This document shows, piece after piece, positions 28,567 through 40,961 of a DNA stretch of 64,000 nucleotides. The notes under the pieces were generated by a model. That model made no database searches. It was not told the DNA's origin and was given only the letters and a program-made list of their open reading frames with translations. The DNA is from Gemmatimonadota bacterium (GTDB lineage: Bacteria; Gemmatimonadota; Gemmatimonadetes; Longimicrobiales; Gaopeijiaceae). Location of the stretch: contig JADFSR010000003.1 of assembly GCA_022560615.1 (NCBI GenBank), positions 1 through 64,000 on the forward strand. Direction: 5' to 3'. Numbering within the stretch: position 1 is the first letter of the stretch; each line of letters starts with the position of its first letter. Position numbers and translations under genes: made by a program.

Positions 28567-29124
28567 CTAGTCGCCGAGGAGCCGGCGGATGAGCTCCTCG
28601 TTCACAGGGGCATCCCACTCGGTCGGCCCCGCGATCTTCTTCACGATCATGCCTTGCCTGTCGATCACGAAGCTCTCGGGTACACCCGTGGTCTGATAGA
28701 CTCGCTGGATGTCACCCGCAGGGTTGTGCAGGATCGTGAAGGTGAGCCCAAGGTTCACGGCGAAGGCCTCCAGATCCCCTCCGGGGCGGCCCGCCAGATC
28801 CGTCTCGCCAACGCGGGCATCGATACTGACCGCGAGAATCTCGAAGTCCGTGCCCTCCAGAGCCTCGTAGAGGCGCTGCATCGCCGGCATCTCTTCTAGG
28901 CAGGGACCGCACCAAGTCGCCCACACGTTCAACAGCACGACCTTGCCGCGGTACTGTTCAACCGTCACGGTCGAGCCATCCATCGCCGTCATCGCGAAGT
29001 CCGGCGCTAGCGAGCCCGTGATGACGGGCCGATAACTCTCCCGACCCACCCACGCCGCGGTCACCACGGCGGCAACCCCGAGCATGGCCCAGAGATACGG
29101 CGAGCGAATAAAACTGCGCTTCAT
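28567..29124 (-). CDS. TlpA-like thioredoxin-domain protein, membrane-anchored
   Basis: 185 residues. An N-terminal membrane anchor (LWAMLGVAAVVTAAWVG) holds a periplasmic thioredoxin fold with the active site WCGPC (Cys72, Cys75). The AlkyD/TlpA family uses this to reduce disulfides, often in cytochrome c maturation. GVPESFVIDRQGMIVKKIAGP is the cis-Pro region. A cytochrome-maturation role is plausible given the dihaem cytochrome in the window, but is not shown. It is 9 nt from the YbbR gene and 76 nt from the PASTA gene. Confidence 0.9.
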   Translation of the reverse strand: MKRSFIRSPYLWAMLGVAAVVTAAWVGRESYRPVITGSLAPDFAMTAMDGSTVTVEQYRGKVVLLNVWATWCGPCLEEMPAMQRLYEALEGTDFEILAVSIDARVGETDLAGRPGGDLEAFAVNLGLTFTILHNPAGDIQRVYQTTGVPESFVIDRQGMIVKKIAGPTEWDAPVNEELIRRLLGD

Positions 29125-29200
29125 CAGACGTCTCGGAAAGCCTTGTGGGACAACGGTTCACGGCCCCTCACGGCGCCTCGAATGCTACGGTCCAAGGGAG

Positions 29201-30034
29201 TCAATGTTCCGTCTGCCTCCCCCGCCTCCCAACGGACAGTTGAACTTCGGATCCACGCTCTAGTTCGATGTCCGCCGCAGGTTCCTGCTCGACCACAATG
29301 CCTTGGTCACGGCCGAACCGGAAGACCTCCTGCACATCGGACACCACGAGCCCGAGAGAATCGAGCAGTTGCACGGCTTCTTCCTCCGCGAGCCCGAGCA
29401 CGAGAGGCATCGGAACGAGCGGGGGACCCGTGCTGACGACCATGCGGATCCCGGCCGGAAGCGCCACGATGGTATCGGCGGGCGGGAAGATCTCCACGAC
29501 GCGTCCGCGTGGCACTTGCGACGACGCGGTATCGATCGAAACCACAAAACCGCTGCTCTCCAGAACGATGCGGGCACGGTCCTCGTCGAGCGTCGTTACG
29601 TCCGGCACCGACCGCATCTGCGGGCCGAGGCTGACGGTGACGCGCACGGGGCTGGCGGGTGTTGCGACCTGCCCTGGAAGCGGCGACTGGCCGATGATCA
29701 GTGCCTGCGGGACGGAGGGGTGCGACAGAGAGTCGATCACACCCAACCGGAGCCCCGCACCCGCGAGCCGCTCGCGGGCGCTCGGCAGCCCGAGGCCACG
29801 CATATCCGGGACCTCGAACAGGTCGCCCGGCGGGGGAGGCGCGGGAAAGAGCAGCTGGGTAGAGATCAGGTATCCGCCCGTCCAACCGAGAAGCGCCAGA
29901 CCCCCGAGCGCCGCTAACATACGCGAACCGACTTCAGGGAAACGCCAGCCGCGCTTCTTCGACTTCGCGGCAGCCCGCGAAGGACGTCTACGCCGCCCAC
30001 CGCGCCGCCGGGCGAGCGAGCCGCCGAGCCTCAT
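29201..30034 (-). CDS. Membrane-anchored PASTA-domain protein
   Basis: 277 residues. It has a basic N-terminus, one transmembrane helix (LAALGGLALLGWTGGYLI, about residues 40-60), then three PASTA domains (about 75-140, 141-205, 206-270; FEVPDMRGLGLPSARERL, RSVPDVTTLDEDRARIVLES, VPMPLVLGLAEEEAVQLL). PASTA domains bind peptidoglycan or muropeptides. There is no kinase or penicillin-binding domain, so it may be a free sensor or adaptor. The start overlaps the rsmB stop by ATGA. Confidence 0.9.
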   Translation of the reverse strand: MRLGGSLARRRGGRRRRPSRAAAKSKKRGWRFPEVGSRMLAALGGLALLGWTGGYLISTQLLFPAPPPPGDLFEVPDMRGLGLPSARERLAGAGLRLGVIDSLSHPSVPQALIIGQSPLPGQVATPASPVRVTVSLGPQMRSVPDVTTLDEDRARIVLESSGFVVSIDTASSQVPRGRVVEIFPPADTIVALPAGIRMVVSTGPPLVPMPLVLGLAEEEAVQLLDSLGLVVSDVQEVFRFGRDQGIVVEQEPAADIELERGSEVQLSVGRRGRQTEH

Positions 30035-31338
30035 GTGCTCCTCCTCAGGCGAGCGGCGAAGGCCCCGTCGAAACCCGTCTCGTGGGGGTTCACGACCAGC
30101 CTCCCCCGATCATCGAGGAAGCGGGCGTGCACGGCTTCTGTAGCCTCGACATGGAAGTCACCGTTTTCGACCAGGAAGGCATCGATCTGCTCTTCGTTCT
30201 CTTCCGGTTCGAGCGCACACGTCGAGTATACCAGGAGTCCGCCTGGAGAGACGATGCGCCCAGCCGCCCGCAGCAGCTCCTCCTGCAACCCGGCGAGCTC
30301 ATGCACGGATGATGGCGTTAGGCGCCAACGGGCGTCGGGGTGCCTGGCGAAGGTCCCTGTGCCCGTGCACGGCACGTCGAGAAGCACCACGTCGGCGCGC
30401 GTGATGGGCGGGTGCAGAGCATCCGCGACCACGCATCCCAGGCGCTGTCCCGTCCTGTCCATGTTCTCCCGAATCATACGCATGCGTGATTCCGAGCGGT
30501 CGGCGGCCAGTGTGAAAGAGGCTCGCCCCGCGACGGCGAGCGCCTTGCCGCCGGGGGCAGCACAAAGATCTGCAACCTTCGTGCCCGCCCCTACATCGGT
30601 GTACTGGCTCACCAGACGCGCCGCAGGGTCCTGCACAATCGACTGGGGCAGCGCCCGGAGCGCGGCGAGGGGACTCGATCCGGGCTCGAGCTCCACGCAG
30701 TCGGTCCCGAAACCCACCTCCGTACTCTCGATGCCCGCTGCGGCGAGTCGGGCGACGGCCTCCGGCGCGGGATGCTCCAGCGGCACCAGAAAGAGCGCTC
30801 GCCGGGCATTGTTGGCCGTGACGAGAGCCTCTACCACGTGACCCGGCCATCGGGCGAGCCAGCGGTCGACGAGCCAGCGAGGATGGGAGCCCCATGTGGC
30901 GAGGTAGTCGGCGCGCGCCAAGGCGGGGTCAGGAAAAAGCTCGGCCCCGTCTCCGGCGTCGGCCACGCAGCGCAGCACCGCGTTGACCAGGCCGCCCGCC
31001 CCCTTCCCCGCGACTGTGCCCGCGTGAGCCACCGACTCGGACACCGCGGCGTACGTCGGTACCGATCCCATGTAGAGGAGTTGATAGGCTCCTAGACGCA
31101 GCAGCTCGAGCACCTTCGGGTCGAGCGAGTCGAGGCCGCGATGCACGCAAGGAGACAGCAACCGATCGATCCGGCCGCGCAGCCGCGTGACCCCGTACGA
31201 GAGTTCGTGCGCGAAAGCGCGGTCCCTCGGCTCGAGGTCGGAGACCGTCTCCGCGAGCGCGACGTCGAGCCGGCGTCCGCGCTCGACCTGTTCTCTGATT
31301 CGGAACGCCGCGAGGCGTCCGGGACCAAGAGAGGTCAG
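30031..31338 (-). CDS. rsmB: 16S rRNA (cytosine-5) methyltransferase RsmB
   Basis: Makes m5C967 in 16S rRNA using S-adenosylmethionine. A frame from 31161 gives a truncated product. The frame continues upstream as a normal NusB-like RNA-binding domain (AAFRIREQVERGRRLDVALAET, then LEPRDRAFAHELSYGVTRLRGRID). The only start consistent with this is a CTG at 31338 that overlaps the thiG stop (CTGA), with AGGGGG 8 nt upstream. This gives 435 residues, near E. coli RsmB (429). SAM and catalytic motifs are VADLCAAPGGKALA, DVPCTGTG and YSTCALEPEENE. The CTG start is inferred. Confidence 0.85.
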   Translation of the reverse strand: MTSLGPGRLAAFRIREQVERGRRLDVALAETVSDLEPRDRAFAHELSYGVTRLRGRIDRLLSPCVHRGLDSLDPKVLELLRLGAYQLLYMGSVPTYAAVSESVAHAGTVAGKGAGGLVNAVLRCVADAGDGAELFPDPALARADYLATWGSHPRWLVDRWLARWPGHVVEALVTANNARRALFLVPLEHPAPEAVARLAAAGIESTEVGFGTDCVELEPGSSPLAALRALPQSIVQDPAARLVSQYTDVGAGTKVADLCAAPGGKALAVAGRASFTLAADRSESRMRMIRENMDRTGQRLGCVVADALHPPITRADVVLLDVPCTGTGTFARHPDARWRLTPSSVHELAGLQEELLRAAGRIVSPGGLLVYSTCALEPEENEEQIDAFLVENGDFHVEATEAVHARFLDDRGRLVVNPHETGFDGAFAARLRRST

Positions 31339-32123
31339 TCGAGCATCCCCCTCGTGGGCGACGACGGAACGGCGATCTCCCGGGATGGCATTCGCCCAGC
31401 CAGGAACGCCAGACGACCCGCGGCAACAGCGTGCCTCATCGCGTGAGACATGCGCACAGGATCGTCCGCCTCCGCCAGCGCGGTGTTCATGAGCACGCCG
31501 TCAACGCCCTGCTCCATCGTTACGCATGCGTCGGACGCGGTTCCGACGCCCGCGTCGACGATCACGGGTACCTCGAGCCGCCGCTTGATCTCGCGAATGA
31601 AGTACGGGTTCACAACGCCGAGCCCACTCCCGATTGGGCTGGCAAGCGGCATGACCGCGACGCAGCCGGCATCCTCGAGGCGGAGCGCAGTGATGAGGTC
31701 ATCGTTCGTATACGCCATCACCTTGAACCCCTCGTCCGAGAGGATTCTTGCGGCTTCGACGGTCGCCTGCACATCGGGCAGCAACGTCGTCTCGTCGCCG
31801 ATCACTTCGAGCTTTATGAACTCGTTGAAGCCCGCTGCTCGGGCCAGACGAGCGTACCGAATGGCGTCTTCGGCCGTATAACATCCAGCCGTGTTGGCGA
31901 GCAGGAAAAACTCTTCGGGGCTGAGGTGGTGGAGAATCGCCTCTTCCTTCGTGCGGTCGAGGTCGACCCGGCGTACGGCGACCGTCACCATCTCGGCACC
32001 GCTCGCCCTGATGGCCTCCACCATGACGTCGTTGCTCTCGTATTTCCCGGTCCCGACGATCAGGCGGGACGTGAACTCCAAGCCACCGATGTGGAGGGGA
32101 CCATCGAGGGCTCGCGTGGCCAT
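31335..32123 (-). CDS. thiG: Thiazole synthase
   Basis: 262 residues. ThiG forms the thiazole ring of thiamine from 1-deoxyxylulose-5-phosphate, dehydroglycine and ThiS-thiocarboxylate. It is a TIM barrel with SRLIVGTGKYESN at the start, the Schiff-base lysine in FIKLEVIGDE, and the GSGLGVVNP phosphate-binding end. It lies 2 nt after thiS. The stop codon overlaps the inferred rsmB start, so translation may be coupled to rsmB. No TPP riboswitch was seen upstream. Confidence 0.95.
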   Translation of the reverse strand: MATRALDGPLHIGGLEFTSRLIVGTGKYESNDVMVEAIRASGAEMVTVAVRRVDLDRTKEEAILHHLSPEEFFLLANTAGCYTAEDAIRYARLARAAGFNEFIKLEVIGDETTLLPDVQATVEAARILSDEGFKVMAYTNDDLITALRLEDAGCVAVMPLASPIGSGLGVVNPYFIREIKRRLEVPVIVDAGVGTASDACVTMEQGVDGVLMNTALAEADDPVRMSHAMRHAVAAGRLAFLAGRMPSREIAVPSSPTRGMLD

Positions 32124-32125
32124 GG

Positions 32126-32344
32126 CTAGCCTCCGCCCACGAAGTGGACGAGCTCTATCGTGTCACCTTCCCGGACCTGGTGTTCGTCGTACGCGTCGCG
32201 GCCCAGAATCTCGTTGTTGAGCTCCACGACAACCATTCCGGGGTGCAACTCGAGCGACTCGAGTAGGGTGTGGACCGTTTGCCCTGGCTCGATGTCGCGA
32301 TCTTTGCCGTTCACTCGCACCTGAATCGTGTCGGTCGCGCTCAC
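32126..32344 (-). CDS. thiS: Sulfur carrier protein ThiS
   Basis: 72 residues. Ubiquitin-fold sulfur carrier ending in the diglycine needed for thiocarboxylation (FVGGG at the C-terminus). The fold core is VRVNGKDRDIEPGQTVHTLLESL, then MVVVELNNEILGRDAYDEHQVREGDTIELV. It overlaps the thiE stop by 4 nt. The adenylyltransferase ThiF that charges it is not in the window. Normal length is 65-70. Confidence 0.95.
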   Translation of the reverse strand: MSATDTIQVRVNGKDRDIEPGQTVHTLLESLELHPGMVVVELNNEILGRDAYDEHQVREGDTIELVHFVGGG

Positions 32345-32973
32345 GTCAAATCTCCTAGAAGGGAAAGATACTCGCCCACCGCCCGGGCAGGATCGTCCGC
32401 GCCCCAGACACCGCGAATCACCGCCACCCCGTGCCCCCCCGCGTGCAGCACTGCCGAAACGCGCTCAGGAGTCACGCCTCCAATGCCCAAGAGCGACAGC
32501 CCGTCGGCGACCTCCGCTACCTCGGTCAGCAAGGCGGGGCCCCCGCCTGCGTCCCCCTGATGGGTCGGCGTCGGATAGAGTGTACCCACGAAGGCGTAAT
32601 CCGCACCGTCCTGTCTGGCCTCGGTAGCTTCTCGTGCGTCGTGCACAGAGACGCCGACGGGGGCGGCCGAACCGACGAGCGCCCGAGCTTGTGCCACGGA
32701 GAGGGACCGCCGGCCGAGATGCACACCAGCCGCCCCCGTTGTGAGCGCGACGTCGACACGGTCGTTGACGAAGACGCGGGCGCCCGACTCGTCGAGTGTG
32801 ACCAGCTCACGAACCAATTCGTAGAGCCTTCGCCCATCTGTCCTGGGACCACGCACGTGAAGAGCCAACGCATCGCCACCTGCCTCCAGCAGGGCCCGCG
32901 CGACATGCAGGAAGTCGGTTCGCGTCAGCACCAGGTCGTCCGTGACGACGTGGAGCCGTGGCACGCCGATCAC
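32341..32973 (-). CDS. Thiamine-phosphate synthase (ThiE/TenI family)
   Basis: 210 residues, TIM barrel. Family motifs visible are ALHVRGPRTDG, VNDRVDVALTTGAAGVHLG, VGVSVHDAREA, FVGTLYPTPTHQG and the phosphate site IGGVTPERV. ThiE joins the thiazole phosphate and pyrimidine pyrophosphate into thiamine phosphate; TenI relatives isomerise the thiazole. The motif set supports ThiE over TenI but does not prove it. It overlaps fmt (4 nt) upstream and thiS (4 nt) downstream, so the thiamine genes sit inside the fmt-rsmB transcript. Confidence 0.85.
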   Translation of the reverse strand: MIGVPRLHVVTDDLVLTRTDFLHVARALLEAGGDALALHVRGPRTDGRRLYELVRELVTLDESGARVFVNDRVDVALTTGAAGVHLGRRSLSVAQARALVGSAAPVGVSVHDAREATEARQDGADYAFVGTLYPTPTHQGDAGGGPALLTEVAEVADGLSLLGIGGVTPERVSAVLHAGGHGVAVIRGVWGADDPARAVGEYLSLLGDLT

Positions 32974-33911
32974 TCGAAGCGCTGTCCCTGTTCGACCCCA
33001 CGTCCGTTGATCCAGTCACGCGCCCGCATCCGCCGTTTCCCTGGAGGCTGAACCTCGGCTATCAGCACACCTCCGTCCGGCGTCGCGACCAGGACGCCTT
33101 GGGCCGGATCAATGGCGACCACCGTGCCCGGCTCGAGCGGCGGCTCTACGATGCGACGCGGAACTGTGCGTGGCCGGAAGAGCTTCACGTTTTGGCCGTC
33201 CAGCACTGACCACGCTCCGGGCACCGCGTCCATGGCACGGACGTGCCGCACAACCTCCGTGGCCGGCCGATTCCAATCGACGCGTGCGACGCTCCTGTCG
33301 ATCTTGGGCGCGAACGTGGCCGCCTCATGGTTCTGCTCGACCTCTTGTGCACCGCCCGCGCTCAGGAGCGTGAGCGCCTCGAGCAGAGCCTTCGCACCCG
33401 ACTCTGAGAGCCGCACCGAAAGCTCCGACGCGGTCTCGTCTTCAAGGATTGCTTCCCTCACCTGGTGGATGATCGCGCCCGCGTCCATCCGGGCGACCAT
33501 GCGCATGATCGTCACGCCGGTCTCTCGGTATCCTCTCGCGATCGCCCAACTGATGGGCGCCGCACCGCGCAGTGCCGGAAGCAGAGACGCGTGCACGTTG
33601 ATCGAGCCCAGTGGAGGGAGGTCGAGCACCTCGGGTCTGAGGATGTGGCCGTACGCCACCACCACCGACATGTCCGGCGCAAGCGCGCCGATGGACTGCA
33701 GGAACTCCTCGCCTCGCGGTCGTTCAGGGGTGAGGACTTGGAGACCGAGCTCGAACGCGACTTGTCTCAGCGCCGAAGGCTGAAGCCTGCGCCCCCGGCC
33801 CGCGGGGCGATCCGGCTGAGTCACGACCCCGACCACTTCGATCCCCTCGTCGCACAAAGCGCGCAGAGACGGCACCGCGAACGCCGGCGTGCCCCAGAAG
33901 AGAATGCGCAT
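32970..33911 (-). CDS. fmt: Methionyl-tRNA formyltransferase
   Basis: 313 residues. Formylates initiator Met-tRNA with 10-formyltetrahydrofolate. The N-terminal Rossmann domain has MRILFWGTPAFAVPSL, the catalytic SINVHASLLPALRGAAPI stretch (Asn, His) and TGVTIMRM. The C-terminal tRNA-binding beta-barrel ends with FRPRTVPRRIVEP and EVQPPGKRRM. It pairs with def 33 nt upstream, as in most bacteria: formylation then deformylation. Confidence 0.95.
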   Translation of the reverse strand: MRILFWGTPAFAVPSLRALCDEGIEVVGVVTQPDRPAGRGRRLQPSALRQVAFELGLQVLTPERPRGEEFLQSIGALAPDMSVVVAYGHILRPEVLDLPPLGSINVHASLLPALRGAAPISWAIARGYRETGVTIMRMVARMDAGAIIHQVREAILEDETASELSVRLSESGAKALLEALTLLSAGGAQEVEQNHEAATFAPKIDRSVARVDWNRPATEVVRHVRAMDAVPGAWSVLDGQNVKLFRPRTVPRRIVEPPLEPGTVVAIDPAQGVLVATPDGGVLIAEVQPPGKRRMRARDWINGRGVEQGQRFE

Positions 33912-33944
33912 GGACGGCTTCCTAGATAGGGCTCGGCCGGCATC

Positions 33945-34460
33945 TCACGACTCGTCCTCAGCCCGCAGCTTCTTCCACTTTTTCATGAGCATGCGGCGCT
34001 TGAGCCCGCTGACGCGGTCCACGAAGAGGACGCCGTCGAGATGATCGATTTCGTGCTGCAACGCGCGAGCGAACAGGTCCTCCGCCTCGACCCTGATGCT
34101 TCGACCATCCGGGTCCACTCCCTCGACGTGAACGTCGGAGGCGCGCTCCACGACTTCCTCGAGGCCCGGGATGCTCAGACACCCCTCCGCTGACTTGTGC
34201 CTCTCGTCGCTGTGCCAGACGACGCGCGGGTTGATCAGAGCGAGGCGCACGTCCGGCTCGTCGTCCTTTCGCAGGTCGATCACGATGACCCGCTTGGAGA
34301 TCCCGATCTGAGGCGCGGCGAGCCCGACGCCCTCGGCGTGGTACATGCTCTCGTACAGGTCCCGCACAAGGCTCCTGAGGTCGCGATTGAAGTTAGTGAC
34401 CTCCAGCGCCTCCTCCCGGAGTACGGGGTCGCCCATCAGCACGATCTCACGTACCGCCAT
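33945..34460 (-). CDS. def: Peptide deformylase
   Basis: 171 residues, iron/zinc peptidase that removes the N-formyl group from nascent chains. It has all three conserved motifs: GVGLAAPQIG near residue 45, EGCLSIPG near 92 (Cys metal ligand) and QHEIDHLDG near 134 (His metal ligands, catalytic Glu). It sits between yajC (21 nt upstream) and fmt (33 nt downstream). It appears intact and typical. Confidence 0.96.
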   Translation of the reverse strand: MAVREIVLMGDPVLREEALEVTNFNRDLRSLVRDLYESMYHAEGVGLAAPQIGISKRVIVIDLRKDDEPDVRLALINPRVVWHSDERHKSAEGCLSIPGLEEVVERASDVHVEGVDPDGRSIRVEAEDLFARALQHEIDHLDGVLFVDRVSGLKRRMLMKKWKKLRAEDES

Positions 34461-34481
34461 CGGTCCGCTCTGCCCTCCCTA

Positions 34482-37620
<3,139 letters not shown>

Positions 37621-37694
37621 GGCTGTCCTCTACTGCAAGTCGGGTGGCAGGAAGCAGGTTGATCCGGGAAATGTACGCCGAGAGCCGGATCGAG

Positions 37695-38759
37695 CTACGG
37701 CCGACGCACCACAGCCATCGCGTCGCCGTACGAGTAGAAGCGGTACGGGCCCTGGATCGCCTCCGCGTAGGCGGCCATCGTGCGCTCGTACCCGCCGAGC
37801 GCGGCGACCAGCATCAGCAACGTCGACCGCGGCAGATGAAAGTTCGTGAGCAGGCAGTCGACGACCTTGAACGCGTAGGGCGGGCGAATGAACAGCTCCG
37901 TCGACCCGCTGCCAGCCGAGACGACGCCGTCGGCCGAAGCGACCGACTCGAGGGTTCGAACCGTGGTCGTCCCAACCGCCCACACCCTCCCGCCCGCCAC
38001 CCGCGCACTGTTGATGCTCCGGGCGGCAGCGTCGGAGACCACGTAGCGCTCGTGGTGCATGTCGTGCAGCGCTGGATCGTCCGCCTCGACGGGCCGAAAC
38101 GTACCGACGCCGATGTGCAGCGTAATCGCCGCCCAGGAAATCCCCTTGGCATCGAGCGCGCTCAATAGCTCGTCGGTGAAGTGGAGACCCGCCGTGGGCG
38201 CGGCGACCGAGCCCGCTTCGCGCGCGTACACGGTCTGGTAACGTTCGCGATCGAGCGGCTCATCGTCTCGGTCGATGTAGGGAGGCAGCGGCACGTGTCC
38301 GTGACGCTCCAGCGCCTCCGTAACGGAGCCCGCGGTGATGAGGCGCACGAGACGCCCACCGCCCGGAGCCGAATCCACGATCTCCACCGCCAAGTCGTCC
38401 GCGATCACGACCGTACGCCCGGGCTTGAGCTTGCCGCCGGGCCGCACCAGCGCCTCCCACACGTAAGGATCGTTCATTTCGCGTCCAGGACGCACGAGGA
38501 GGATCTCCGCGGGCGCACCGGTGGGCTTCCGCCCCAAGAGGCGAACCGGTAGCACTTTGCTCTCGTTGACGACCAGCACGTCACCGGACTCGAAGAGGTC
38601 GACCACGTCGCGGAAGCGGTGGTGCTGTAGGCGGGCCGGACCCGGTGGAACGACGAGAAGCCGACTCTCGTCCCTTCGCACGGCGGGATACCTCGCGATC
38701 CGCTCAGCGGGAAGCTCGTACTCGTAATCAGAGACGAGTGAGCCGTCGCGGCGACGCAA
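37695..38759 (-). CDS. queA: S-adenosylmethionine:tRNA ribosyltransferase-isomerase
   Basis: QueA makes epoxyqueuosine in tRNA. A start further upstream would overlap ruvB by nearly 80 nt. Instead a TTG at 38759 sits 1 nt after the ruvB stop and gives 354 residues, close to E. coli QueA (356). The protein then opens MRRRDGSLVSDYEYELPAERIA. Core motifs are VLVVNESKVLPVRL, LHIGVGTFRPVE near 230 and VGTTTVRTLES. The TTG start is inferred from spacing. With tgt it completes two steps of queuosine synthesis. Confidence 0.92.
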   Translation of the reverse strand: MRRRDGSLVSDYEYELPAERIARYPAVRRDESRLLVVPPGPARLQHHRFRDVVDLFESGDVLVVNESKVLPVRLLGRKPTGAPAEILLVRPGREMNDPYVWEALVRPGGKLKPGRTVVIADDLAVEIVDSAPGGGRLVRLITAGSVTEALERHGHVPLPPYIDRDDEPLDRERYQTVYAREAGSVAAPTAGLHFTDELLSALDAKGISWAAITLHIGVGTFRPVEADDPALHDMHHERYVVSDAAARSINSARVAGGRVWAVGTTTVRTLESVASADGVVSAGSGSTELFIRPPYAFKVVDCLLTNFHLPRSTLLMLVAALGGYERTMAAYAEAIQGPYRFYSYGDAMAVVRRP

Positions 38760-38760
38760 G

Positions 38761-39804
38761 CTATTCTTCGACGAAGAGCGTGCCCTGCGGACTCTTTTGC
38801 CCGTCGGGAATCGTGTACCCGAACCGGCGGAACGCACGCGGCGTCGCGACCCTACCCTGAGGCGTGCGCATCAGGAAGCCCTCCATGATCAGGAACGGCT
38901 CGTACACCTCCTCGAGCGTCGTCGCATCTTCCCCCATCGCGACCGCGAGCGAGCTCAACCCGACCGGCCCCCCCTCGAATTTCTCGATGAGCGTCTTCAA
39001 CACACGCGCATCCATCTCGTCGAGACCATACTCGTCGACGTCGAGCATGCGCAGCGCGTCCTGCGCGACGCCCAGGTCGATGCGGCTATCCGCCCTGACC
39101 TGCGCGAAATCCCGGACGCGGCGGAGCAGGCGATTGGCGACTCGGGGGGTGCCGCGCGCGCGCTTCGCGAGCTCGGCGGCCCCGTCGTCGGACACGTCGA
39201 TGCCGAGGATTTTCGCGCTGCGCTGCACGATCGTGGTGAGCTCGTCGGGCGGGTAGTAGTTGAGGCGCTGCACGATGCCGAAGCGGGCCCGCATCGGTGC
39301 CGTGAGCCGGCCGAACCGGGTCGTCGCGCCCACCAGAGTGAACTTCTCGATCTTCATCGTCATCGTCTGGGCCTTGGGACCGTCGGACAGTCGGATGTCG
39401 ATGTGCCAATCCTCCATCGCCGGGTAGAGGAACTCCTCGATGATAGGACGAAGGCGGTGGATCTCGTCGATGAAGAGGATGTCCCCCGCACGCTGATTGG
39501 TGAGGATGCTTACCAGGTCGGCCGGCTTCTCGAGCACCGGGCCGGACGTCGTCTTGATGTTCACGCCCATCTCGCGGGCGATGAGCGCCGCGAGCGTGGT
39601 CTTGCCCAGTCCCGGTGGGCCGTGAAACAGAAGATGATCAAGCTCTTCGCGACGCTGCTTCGCGGCCTGGATCGCGATCGAAAGCGCCTCGCGCACCTTG
39701 GTCTGCCCGATGAACTCGTCGAGTCGGTGCGGACGAAGCGTCGGCTCCGCCTGCTTGTCGTCCGCGAGCGTCTCCGGGGTGGTGATGTGGGTGTGCTCGG
39801 TCAT
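38761..39804 (-). CDS. ruvB: Holliday junction branch-migration helicase RuvB
   Basis: 347 residues. AAA+ motor of the RuvAB complex. It has Walker [12 protein letters not shown] near 62, Walker [10 protein letters not shown] near 115, sensor 1 [19 protein letters not shown] and a C-terminal winged-helix ending [14 protein letters not shown]. It is 44 nt downstream of ruvA in the order ruvC-ruvA-ruvB, with queA following. It is intact and of typical length. Confidence 0.97.
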   Translation of the reverse strand: MTEHTHITTPETLADDKQAEPTLRPHRLDEFIGQTKVREALSIAIQAAKQRREELDHLLFHGPPGLGKTTLAALIAREMGVNIKTTSGPVLEKPADLVSILTNQRAGDILFIDEIHRLRPIIEEFLYPAMEDWHIDIRLSDGPKAQTMTMKIEKFTLVGATTRFGRLTAPMRARFGIVQRLNYYPPDELTTIVQRSAKILGIDVSDDGAAELAKRARGTPRVANRLLRRVRDFAQVRADSRIDLGVAQDALRMLDVDEYGLDEMDARVLKTLIEKFEGGPVGLSSLAVAMGEDATTLEEVYEPFLIMEGFLMRTPQGRVATPRAFRRFGYTIPDGQKSPQGTLFVEE

Positions 39805-39848
39805 GGCAGGGAATGTAAGGTGTCGGTCGCGGGCGTGACGCGACCGCC

Positions 39849-40433
39849 TCAGCCCTTCGCCAGTGCCTGTCGGATCAGGTCCTCGGTCGAGTCGGGGGCG
39901 CCGCTCTCGAGCACGTTGCGCACCGCTTGATCCGCATCGGTGAAGGAGTAGCCGAGCGCCACGAGCGCCTGCACTGCCTCTCGCGCTCCACCCATCTGCC
40001 CGGGCGTACTCGGAGTCGCGATCGCGAGGTCGGTGACCCTGTCGGCGAGCTCCAGCGCGATCTTCTCGGCCCTCTTCTTGCCGATGCCGCTGATCTGCTG
40101 AAGCGCAGCCGTATCCTTCTCGACGAGCGCACGAACCAGCCGCTCCGCCGAGTACGTCGACATCATCGCGAGCGCGACCTTGGCCCCGACTCCGGACGCC
40201 GTGAGCAAGCGCTGGAACAGCGTGCGCTCGTGCGCCTCGATGAAGCCGTAGAGCGCGACCGAAGTGTCGGTCACGACCTGAAGCGTTCTCAGCTCCAGCG
40301 CGGCACCCGGTCCGGGGAGCCGCTGGAGCACGGTGAGCGGCACCTCGACCTCGTAAACCACGCCACCCCGGGTCTCGAGCTCGATCCGGCCGGTGTCACG
40401 GGCGAGCAAAGTCCCGTGCAGGCGCGAGATCAT
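39849..40433 (-). CDS. ruvA: Holliday junction-binding protein RuvA
   Basis: 194 residues from the ATG at 40433, which overlaps the ruvC stop (ATGA). The start at 40463 would give an unneeded leader. The OB-fold N-terminus is [13 protein letters not shown]. The two helix-hairpin-helix motifs lie near [14 protein letters not shown] and [19 protein letters not shown]. The C-terminal domain III contacts RuvB ([15 protein letters not shown]). Confidence 0.96.
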   Translation of the reverse strand: MISRLHGTLLARDTGRIELETRGGVVYEVEVPLTVLQRLPGPGAALELRTLQVVTDTSVALYGFIEAHERTLFQRLLTASGVGAKVALAMMSTYSAERLVRALVEKDTAALQQISGIGKKRAEKIALELADRVTDLAIATPSTPGQMGGAREAVQALVALGYSFTDADQAVRNVLESGAPDSTEDLIRQALAKG

Positions 40434-40939
40434 GTGGGGAAGCTCCCCATCAGAGCGTGGCACAGCGCGGCCGCGACCCCATCCGCCGCATCAGCCGGAG
40501 TCGGCGCATCTTTCAATCGGAGCTGCTGCTTCACCATGAATCCGACCTGCTCCTTGGAAGCGTTGCCGGAACCGACCACTGCCTTCTTGATCTGCCGAGG
40601 AGCGTACTCGGCGATCGGGATTTGACGCAGGGCCGCGGCCAGCAGGATCACCCCGCGCACGTGCCCGAGCTTGAGCGCGCTCTGCGCGTTCTTGCCGTGG
40701 AAGACGTTCTCGACCGATACCGCGAAAGGTTCGTGTCGCTCGATGAGGCCGGCGACGCCCTCGAAGATCTCACGAATCCGGTTCGCGAGGGTCTCCTTGG
40801 TGGACGTCCGGATGACCCCGCACTCCACCAGCGAGACGGCGCCGCCACTTCGGCGCGCGACGACGCCGTACCCTGTGGCCGCCGTACCTGGGTCGATGCC
40901 GAGGATGATGACTTCTTCCGAGCTGCGTCCGTCCGTCAC
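40430..40939 (-). CDS. ruvC: Holliday junction resolvase RuvC
   Basis: 169 residues. Endonuclease that cuts Holliday junctions symmetrically. Its acidic catalytic residues are visible: Asp in GIDPGTAATGYGVV, Glu in VSVENVFHGKNAQSALKLGH and Asp in PTPADAADGVAAALCHA. It lies 22 nt downstream of the YebC-type gene and overlaps ruvA by ATGA. The yebC-ruvC-ruvA-ruvB order is widely conserved. Confidence 0.97.
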   Translation of the reverse strand: MTDGRSSEEVIILGIDPGTAATGYGVVARRSGGAVSLVECGVIRTSTKETLANRIREIFEGVAGLIERHEPFAVSVENVFHGKNAQSALKLGHVRGVILLAAALRQIPIAEYAPRQIKKAVVGSGNASKEQVGFMVKQQLRLKDAPTPADAADGVAAALCHALMGSFPT

Positions 40940-40961
40940 GTGTACGTGGGCTCCGCCCGCG

